From positions 1 through 64,000 of the forward strand of contig NZ_JARUKV010000016.1 of assembly GCF_029688865.1 (NCBI RefSeq): DNA of 64,000 nt, read 5' to 3'. Position 1 is the first letter of the stretch. Each line of letters begins with the position of its first letter. Made by a program: the position numbers and the translations under genes. The notes under the pieces are model-generated. The model searched no databases. It had not been told where the DNA came from and was given only the letters and a program-made list of their open reading frames with translations. This stretch comes from Natronococcus sp. A-GB7. GTDB taxonomy: Archaea; Halobacteriota; Halobacteria; Halobacteriales; Natrialbaceae. Shown piece by piece: positions 59,098-64,000 of the stretch.

Positions 59098-60237
59098 TCA
59101 GATCCGTTCCCAGGCGTCGTCGTCGTCGGGATCAGGAAGTTCGCCGACCGATCCCTTGGCGGGAATCGTGGATCCGTCGCTCGTCTCCGCAGTCTCGTTG
59201 CCGAGTTCGAGTTCCGGCCAGGCGGTTCTCTCCCATTTTCCGCGCTCGGAGTGATAGTAGACGACGTCGTCGTTGACGACCGCGAACAGTCCGCGCTGTC
59301 GATCGTGGACGACGCGTGCGTTCGTGTCGATGGCGACGTCGACGACGTCCTCGAGGGTGTCGAGTTCGACGTGGTAGTCGCCGACCCACATCGGGATCGA
59401 TCCCTCCGAGATCCACTCCGCGTAGCGGCGTTCGTGGACGGACCGGCGAGCCGACTCGGCGTCGATCGGACGTCGCGTGTGAACGACTCCGGCTCCGCCA
59501 AGCGCGAGCAGTCCGATCGCCGCCAGTCCGGCGACGACCGCCCCGTTCGGCGACTCTCCGACCTCGACCTGTGCCGTCTCGCTGTGGTCGGTCGACTCCG
59601 CCAGCTCCGTCTCCTCGAACCAGTAGGCGTCCTCGGTCAGCTCGAGCATACTCGACAGCGTCTGCTCGTCGGCGTGGGTTCCCGTATCGTAGACGGCGAC
59701 GACCTCGAGCACCGTTCGAACGGTTCCGACGCTTTCGAACTCCGCCTCGACGTCGGCTCGTTCGGCCACGAGTGAGTCGATATCGATCGTCGTTCCCGAC
59801 CGTGCGACGTCGTCCTCGATAGTTGCGGCGGTCCGCTCCTCCCGTACCGTCTCCTCCCAGAAGACCGCGTCCTCGTGTTCGGCCTCGTGGCGGACGCGAA
59901 CCTCGTGGACGACGTCGGCGTCGTCGCTCGGAACCGACGTCTCCACAGTGAGGGTCAGCTCCGGCGCCTCGGGCAGCGTGTAGACCGGATTCTCCTCGAG
60001 TTCGGTACCGACTTCCCAGGCACCCTCCTCGACGACCGTCGCGCTCGTCGTCGCTTCGGTCGCGACGCTCTCCTGGTCGATCTCCTCGGTCGTCGTCGTC
60101 GTTCCCGGCGTCGCTGCAACCCAGCCGGCGCCAACGAGTGCGAGCACTCCCACGAGCGCGAGAGCGATCGCGAGGGATCGACCGCGATCCGCGATCACCA
60201 GATCCAGACGCGGGTTATCGATCACGCTTTCCTCCAC
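59098..60237 (-). CDS. DUF5305-like membrane protein
   Basis: 379 residues. An N-terminal anchor (SLAIALALVGVLALVGAGWV) leads into an extracellular part of about 180 residues (EEIDQESVATEATTSATVVE, EENPVYTLPEAPELTLTVET), a second helix (GAVVAGLAAIGLLALGGAGV) and a cytoplasmic end (WISEGSIPMWVGDYHVELDT). The layout and sequence match haloarchaeal DUF5305 proteins as I remember them. They commonly sit next to signal peptidase I, as here; a link to handling secreted substrates is inference. It is the second gene of the 61527 transcript. Confidence 0.82.
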   Translation of the reverse strand: MEESVIDNPRLDLVIADRGRSLAIALALVGVLALVGAGWVAATPGTTTTTEEIDQESVATEATTSATVVEEGAWEVGTELEENPVYTLPEAPELTLTVETSVPSDDADVVHEVRVRHEAEHEDAVFWEETVREERTAATIEDDVARSGTTIDIDSLVAERADVEAEFESVGTVRTVLEVVAVYDTGTHADEQTLSSMLELTEDAYWFEETELAESTDHSETAQVEVGESPNGAVVAGLAAIGLLALGGAGVVHTRRPIDAESARRSVHERRYAEWISEGSIPMWVGDYHVELDTLEDVVDVAIDTNARVVHDRQRGLFAVVNDDVVYYHSERGKWERTAWPELELGNETAETSDGSTIPAKGSVGELPDPDDDDAWERI

Positions 60238-60369
60238 CCGTCAGCCTCCCCCGGTTTTCGTCACGTGTTCGAACCCGAGTATCCCTCGAGCGAACAGGTC
60301 GTTCGGGAGAACTGTTCATACACACGGGAAGAATCCCGATCGTGATAACGGTAGTGGCCCCCCGGATGC

Positions 60370-61527
60370 CTACCGCCACCGACGCAGTCGACGCCGAAGA
60401 CGCGTCGAGAGCGAGACGTGGTCGCCGGGACTGCGGATCCGGAAGTCCCCCCGCCCGAACAGGAGTGTGACGACGCCGACGACGACGCCGACGAGGACGA
60501 GATCGACGGCGGCGATCGCGGCGAGGGGATGGATCCCGTGTAACCAGACGAGCAACGAAGGGGGAAGAACGGTCAGATAGCGGTACTCTCCGACGTGACT
60601 GGTGTACTCGCCGGTCTCCTGGGGAGCTGACACCGACAGCGTCGTCGCGTCCGCCGAGCGGGGACCGAGCGTCTGCGATCCGGGCTCGGCCTCGAGTCCC
60701 CCGCCGGCTTCGTGGACGACGACCACCGGGGCGTAGCCCGCGTTCTCGACCTCTCGAGTCAGTTCGCTCGTCTCGCCCGGAGCCAGTATCTGGGGATCGT
60801 CGGTCGGCGACTCCGTGACCGCGACCTCGTACTCGTAGGTGCCGGCGGGAACCACCATCGCCGCGGTCGCCAGTGCGACGATCACGAACACTACGAGCGC
60901 GACGGTCCCCCAGAACGCGTAGACGTTCTCCCGGGAGGTCGATCGCACCGTCTCGCGTCGCGCAATGCCCGCGTAATCGAGGAGGATTCCCACACCGAAC
61001 AGCGCCACGCCGAGTCCGACCAACACCGAACCCACGCCGTGGCTGTCCCCCGTCGAGACCCCGATGATCGACGCGGCCGTCCCGTACGCCGACTCGAGTG
61101 CACCCTGAACGCCCATTATGCCAGTTCCGAGGTGGGGGACCGTCACGACTTCGCCGCCCGGCTGCCAGGCGACGGCGACGATCTGCTCGTCGCTCACCGG
61201 CGGCTCCTCGCCGCCCTGATCGGTGAAAGGGTTCGCGTCGCCCGCCGTCACGTACCCCTCCGGCGTCTCCTCGACGATCCGGTGGGTGGTCAGTTCGCCG
61301 CCGTGGAGCGCTTCGGCGTCGAAGACGACGACGTCGCCCTCGCTGGGCGAGCCGGCGACGGCGTCCGGTACGGCGACGAACCCGTCGCCCGCGTCCATCG
61401 TCGGCTCCATGCTCCCCGTCGCGACGTAGCCCAGCAGGATCGGCTGGCCGAGCACCTGCCCGACGACGAGCAGGGCGACGGCGAGAACGACGAGTCCGGC
61501 CGCGCCTCGAGCGAGGAGCGTTCGCAT
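60370..61527 (-). CDS. Signal peptidase I, archaeal (Ser-His-Asp) type
   Basis: 385 residues. After an N-terminal anchor, the catalytic Ser39 is in YVATGSMEPTMDAGDGF, His82 in GGELTTHRIVEETPEGYV replaces the bacterial lysine, and Asp97/Asp103 lie in YVTAGDANPFTDQGGEE. Beyond about residue 155 the protein has two more helices and an extracellular domain (EVAVTESPTDDPQILAPGET), an extension larger than in ordinary SPase. The neighbouring secreted proteins are likely substrates, which makes a SipW-like dedicated peptidase a reasonable reading. The start is supported by TATA-like sequence upstream. Confidence 0.92.
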   Translation of the reverse strand: MRTLLARGAAGLVVLAVALLVVGQVLGQPILLGYVATGSMEPTMDAGDGFVAVPDAVAGSPSEGDVVVFDAEALHGGELTTHRIVEETPEGYVTAGDANPFTDQGGEEPPVSDEQIVAVAWQPGGEVVTVPHLGTGIMGVQGALESAYGTAASIIGVSTGDSHGVGSVLVGLGVALFGVGILLDYAGIARRETVRSTSRENVYAFWGTVALVVFVIVALATAAMVVPAGTYEYEVAVTESPTDDPQILAPGETSELTREVENAGYAPVVVVHEAGGGLEAEPGSQTLGPRSADATTLSVSAPQETGEYTSHVGEYRYLTVLPPSLLVWLHGIHPLAAIAAVDLVLVGVVVGVVTLLFGRGDFRIRSPGDHVSLSTRLRRRLRRWR

Positions 61528-61552
61528 TTAGTATCTGTCTCCTGTAGCGAGT

Positions 61553-61566
61553 GTAAAGATATTAAA
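61553..61566 (-). promoter_or_regulatory. AT-rich promoter box upstream of signal peptidase
   Basis: On the minus strand TTTAATATCTTTAC; either half (TTTAAT or CTTTAC) could be the TATA box for ATG 61527, at about 36 or 28 bases. Confidence 0.45.
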
Positions 61567-61759
61567 CCTGTCTTGTCGATCGGGAGCGTGTCGAAAGAAG
61601 TTGCAACATCGTCAACCCCAGATACGGTTGGTCAAGCCGGGAGCGGGCGGCTCGTCGGCCGGATGAGTCACGATCATAACGGTTCTGCTCCGGAATCACG
61701 CCCCTTCGGAGAGGCGAACGGGTCGAGAGCGGTTTCGGTGGGAAGAACTATCCAATGAA
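61567..61759. other. Intergenic region, no feature seen
   Basis: About 190 bases between the signal peptidase start and the stop of the secreted-protein gene on the same strand. It contains no supported ORF or clear hairpin. Confidence 0.4.
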
Positions 61760-62251
61760 CTAGTCTCCGGAGTCGTCTTCCGCTTCAGCGACAAACGTCA
61801 CCTCGCTGTCTTCCGTCGGCGCATCCCCGTCGATGTCAAAGATCACGTCCAGATCGAGATCATCATCAGCGTCGATACTGACCGTCGCTTCCCCGTCAGA
61901 CAGATCCGTCTCATCGTAGTTGATACGCATATCGTCAGGAACGTCTTCGATACTCAGCTCGACATCGTTCTCACCGTTGTTCTCAACCGTAATCGCCTCA
62001 TCGAACCTCGTCTTGGCGTCCTCGTTCAGGTCCTGAACATCGATTTCGATCTGTCCGTCGTTGCCGTCTTCTCCCTCGAGCGTGTCGCTGTTGACCTCGA
62101 AGGCCAGTAACGCGTCGGCGTCACCCGTCGTCCCGAAGTCGACCGTTCGATCCGCCTCGACGGTACTGAACGCGCCGGTACCAAGTGCTGCGCCGCCGCC
62201 GGCGACGATCGTTCCGAGTCCGATGAGCGTGTTTCGTCTATTGAGTTTCAT
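61760..62251 (-). CDS. Secreted protein with TasA/DUF1102-like N-terminus
   Basis: 163 residues (MKLNRRNTLIGLGTIVAGGG). The N-terminal hydrophobic segment after twin arginines looks like a signal sequence, followed by GAFSTVEADRTVDFGTTGDA, which matches the mature start of the secreted protein at 63083. The rest is a very acidic beta-rich domain (DVELSIEDVPDDMRINYDET) typical of haloarchaeal DUF1102-like proteins. Similar small proteins in bacteria (TasA, camelysin) form fibres and depend on the peptidase SipW. Structure or assembly is inferred only. Confidence 0.75.
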   Translation of the reverse strand: MKLNRRNTLIGLGTIVAGGGAALGTGAFSTVEADRTVDFGTTGDADALLAFEVNSDTLEGEDGNDGQIEIDVQDLNEDAKTRFDEAITVENNGENDVELSIEDVPDDMRINYDETDLSDGEATVSIDADDDLDLDVIFDIDGDAPTEDSEVTFVAEAEDDSGD

Positions 62252-62514
62252 AATAGGATTCGCTTGGTCCGGCCGGCGACTGATATCTCGAGCGAAGTCG
62301 CGGGCGGTTCCTGTCTCGATCTATGCCACCCACGCACTTTGTATTTGTGATCCTGAAAGTCTTCTTAGTAAGTTATTAGGGATTCAGGCCGCCCCAGAAT
62401 CGACTCTCATCCGGCGTCGTACCGTTTCAGTTCCGGAACGAACGGTGAAACGAACCCGTTGGCCAGTAGGCTTATCTATCGGTAGTCGGTACTGTGCGCT
62501 GTACTGACGTTCTA
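62252..62514 (+). promoter_or_regulatory. Divergent promoter region of the secreted-protein cluster
   Basis: 263 bases between the start of the 62251 gene (leftward) and of the 62515 gene (rightward). A likely box for the right gene is CTTATCT (62471-62477). The middle holds AT-rich sequence (AGTCTTCTTAGTAAGTTATT, 62349-62368). No ORF was supported. A shared regulator site is possible. Confidence 0.45.
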
Positions 62515-63081
62515 ATGGCGACGAACACGGCCGCCGATGAGACGCAGACGGATCTCGACGAGCCGACGCCGGACCGCGGCGAGATCTTCGGTTTGCTCTC
62601 GAACCAGCGACGCCGGTACGCGATCCACTACTGCAAGCGCGAGGACGGCCCGGTCGAACTCGGGGACCTCGCCGAACACGTCGCCGCCTGGGAGCTCGAG
62701 AAGGAGATTCCGGAGCTGACCGCCGCGGAGCGAAAGCGCGTCTACACCTCCCTCCAGCAGAGCCACCTGCCGACCCTCGAGCGGGCCGGGATGGTCGTCT
62801 TCGACGACCGAACGATCGAACTCACCGAGGAGGCGGCGGAGCTCGACGTCTATCTCGATATCGTCCCGAGCGACAGCGTCCCGTGGGGGGTCTACTACCT
62901 TGGGCTCTCCGCGCTCGCGTCGATCGTGATGGCCGGGTTGTGGCTCGGGGTCGTTCCGACCGAGACGATTCCGGCGCTCGGCTGGACGACACTCGTGGTC
63001 GGGCTGTTCGCGGCGTCGTCGATCGTCCACGTCGTTCAGAACCGACGGATGCGGCTGGGGGAGATGGAGCACCCCCCATAG
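62515..63081 (+). CDS. Winged-helix protein with two C-terminal membrane helices (DUF7344-like)
   Basis: 188 residues from ATG 62515. Residues about 20-110 read as a winged helix of the haloarchaeal type (FGLLSNQRRRYAIHYCKRED and ELTAAERKRVYTSLQQSHLP). Two helices follow (VYYLGLSALASIVMAGLWLG and LGWTTLVVGLFAASSIVHVV), so the DNA-binding part would sit on the cytoplasmic side of the membrane. It ends one base before the next gene, so both are cotranscribed; it may regulate the secreted-protein cluster, by inference. Confidence 0.85.
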   Translation: MATNTAADETQTDLDEPTPDRGEIFGLLSNQRRRYAIHYCKREDGPVELGDLAEHVAAWELEKEIPELTAAERKRVYTSLQQSHLPTLERAGMVVFDDRTIELTEEAAELDVYLDIVPSDSVPWGVYYLGLSALASIVMAGLWLGVVPTETIPALGWTTLVVGLFAASSIVHVVQNRRMRLGEMEHPP

Positions 63082-63082
63082 T

Positions 63083-63958
63083 ATGCGAACGACAAAATCT
63101 CTGGCCGTACTCTGTGTCGTTCTCGGCGTCGTCTTGCTCGCCGTACCGACCTTCGGATTCGTCACGATCTCCGCCGATCGGGGCGTCTCTATCGGGACTG
63201 CCGACGACGAGGAGGCGTACCTCGGCCTCGAGGCGGTCGATACCGTCGTCACCGATCAAAACGACGCCGAAACGGTGCTCGTGATGACGAACAACGCCGA
63301 CGAGGAGCTGTCGATCGACGCCGACGTCGTGATCCACGAACCGGGCCTCGAGGAGGCGAGCGACTTCGGTGGCACGCTCCCACCGGGCGGGGAGACGACG
63401 TACGCGGTGACCTGCGAACCCGGAACTGGTGCCGGAGAAACGAAACTCGAGGTCGCGGTCGACTCCGGTACCGGGGACGGGATCTCGATCGAAGAGTTTG
63501 AGCGGACGGTCACGATCGAGCGAGACTGTCCCGGTCGATCCGATCCGGGTCCGCCCGGCGGAGCCGATCCTGGAAACGGGTTCGACTCGGTCACCGTCGA
63601 CGACGTCTCCGGATCGGTGAACCCGGGCGAGGAGCGCCAGCAGTTCCGGTTCAGACTCGCGGAGAACCGGAAACCCAACGAGGAGATCGAAATTGACCTG
63701 AGTAATCCTGAAGGGGGTGGTGTCGACTACACCGAGACGTTCCGAGACGACGACCTCGAGGTCCTCGAAGGCGCTGGTGCCGTCCAGGAGAGCGACGGGA
63801 CGCTCGTCTACCAGGTCGCCCCCCAGGACGGTCACGACGACGAGATAGTTCTCGAGCTTGGCGGGTACGCGACCGACGGCGACGGTGGTCCCTACGAGGT
63901 GACGTTCACGCGAACCGACACGGACGAGACGGCGGTAGAGTCGTTCGAGATCGAGTAG
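63083..63958 (+). CDS. Secreted protein with DUF1102-like N-terminus
   Basis: 291 residues from ATG 63083. Signal-like start MRTTKSLAVLCVVLGVVLLA followed by FVTISADRGVSIGTADDEEA, which aligns with the mature start of the 61760 protein (ADR at the same place, then GT and a D-rich turn). The domain (about 30-155) is beta-rich; a Gly/Pro linker (DPGPPGGADPGNG) leads to a second beta domain (about 175-291, ERQQFRFRLAENRKPNEEIE). It lies one base after the winged-helix gene. Extracellular; function unknown. Confidence 0.8.
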   Translation: MRTTKSLAVLCVVLGVVLLAVPTFGFVTISADRGVSIGTADDEEAYLGLEAVDTVVTDQNDAETVLVMTNNADEELSIDADVVIHEPGLEEASDFGGTLPPGGETTYAVTCEPGTGAGETKLEVAVDSGTGDGISIEEFERTVTIERDCPGRSDPGPPGGADPGNGFDSVTVDDVSGSVNPGEERQQFRFRLAENRKPNEEIEIDLSNPEGGGVDYTETFRDDDLEVLEGAGAVQESDGTLVYQVAPQDGHDDEIVLELGGYATDGDGGPYEVTFTRTDTDETAVESFEIE

Positions 63959-64000
63959 CTCGATCGTTCGCTCCGCAATGCGAACCCCTTTTCACCACCG

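Noticed and set aside
1-64000. tRNA, rRNA, CRISPR array, transposase or integrase
   Set aside because: I read the spacers on both strands for tRNA-like TpsiC arms, regular repeats and DDE or tyrosine-recombinase motifs and found none. Divergent small RNAs could still be missed by eye.

Overview
This window comes from a haloarchaeon (class Halobacteria). The DNA is GC-rich, nearly every predicted protein is strongly acidic, and the genes present are archaeal or specifically haloarchaeal: aIF2 gamma, Rpo7, Spt4, a dephospho-CoA kinase of the DUF359 type, S19e, a PDCD5-like protein, class I LysRS, a digeranylgeranyl-lipid reductase, a Tfx-type regulator, archaeal-type signal peptidase I, a Cld-ABM heme protein, and many small zinc-ribbon proteins. 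TATA-like boxes centred about 25-28 bases before start codons point to leaderless transcripts, the normal haloarchaeal mode. The style suggests the Natrialbales, but that is an impression only.

Layout: 1-489 is the start of an ETF beta gene cut by the left edge. 690-5220 holds a TRAM protein, a Tfx-like regulator, an atypical SDR, an AIR-synthase-like protein, a degenerate minimal nucleotidyltransferase and a PhnP-like metallohydrolase. 5243-10673 holds a divergent NRAMP carrier, a conserved unknown, zinc-ribbon microproteins, an HTH/zinc-ribbon regulator and a lipoprotein. 10787-13784 is the information operon aIF2 gamma / PIN / rpo7 / spt4 / DUF359. 13891-20850 holds a flavoprotein, a lipid reductase, a MATE exporter, HisRS and TspO. 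20855-22359 is S19e / PDCD5 / PP-loop, and 22475-24538 is ThiL with a site-2 protease. 25320-31644 has MoaE, CapA, UMP kinase, LysRS and a second site-2 protease. 31811-34918 has a PadR regulator, a cupredoxin-like lipoprotein and the heme-binding fusion. 35186-45426 is mostly metabolic and conserved-unknown genes. 45437-49872 is a minus-strand run with JAMM peptidase, cobalamin-binding protein, SDR and M32 peptidase. 50033-52648 is an EamA exporter followed by a second M32 peptidase. 53725-58138 has an M20 peptidase, the PIN-ATPase-KH protein and NadE. 59098-63958 is a secretion-flavoured cluster: DUF5305-like protein, signal peptidase I, two secreted proteins sharing an N-terminal motif, and a membrane-anchored winged-helix protein.

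Most of the window is ordinary core genome. I see no transposase, phage gene, CRISPR array, rRNA or tRNA. The most unusual parts are: a structured intergenic repeat present twice (3824-3947 and 56799-56877) whose central hairpin differs in sequence but keeps its pairing; a duplicated 3' end of the PIN-ATPase-KH gene next to the second copy, differing mainly at synonymous sites; a multi-hairpin intergenic element at 38418-38612; and the signal-peptidase cluster at the right end. Several enzymes have lost residues normally considered essential (SDR, NRAMP, nucleotidyltransferase, MobB-like domain).
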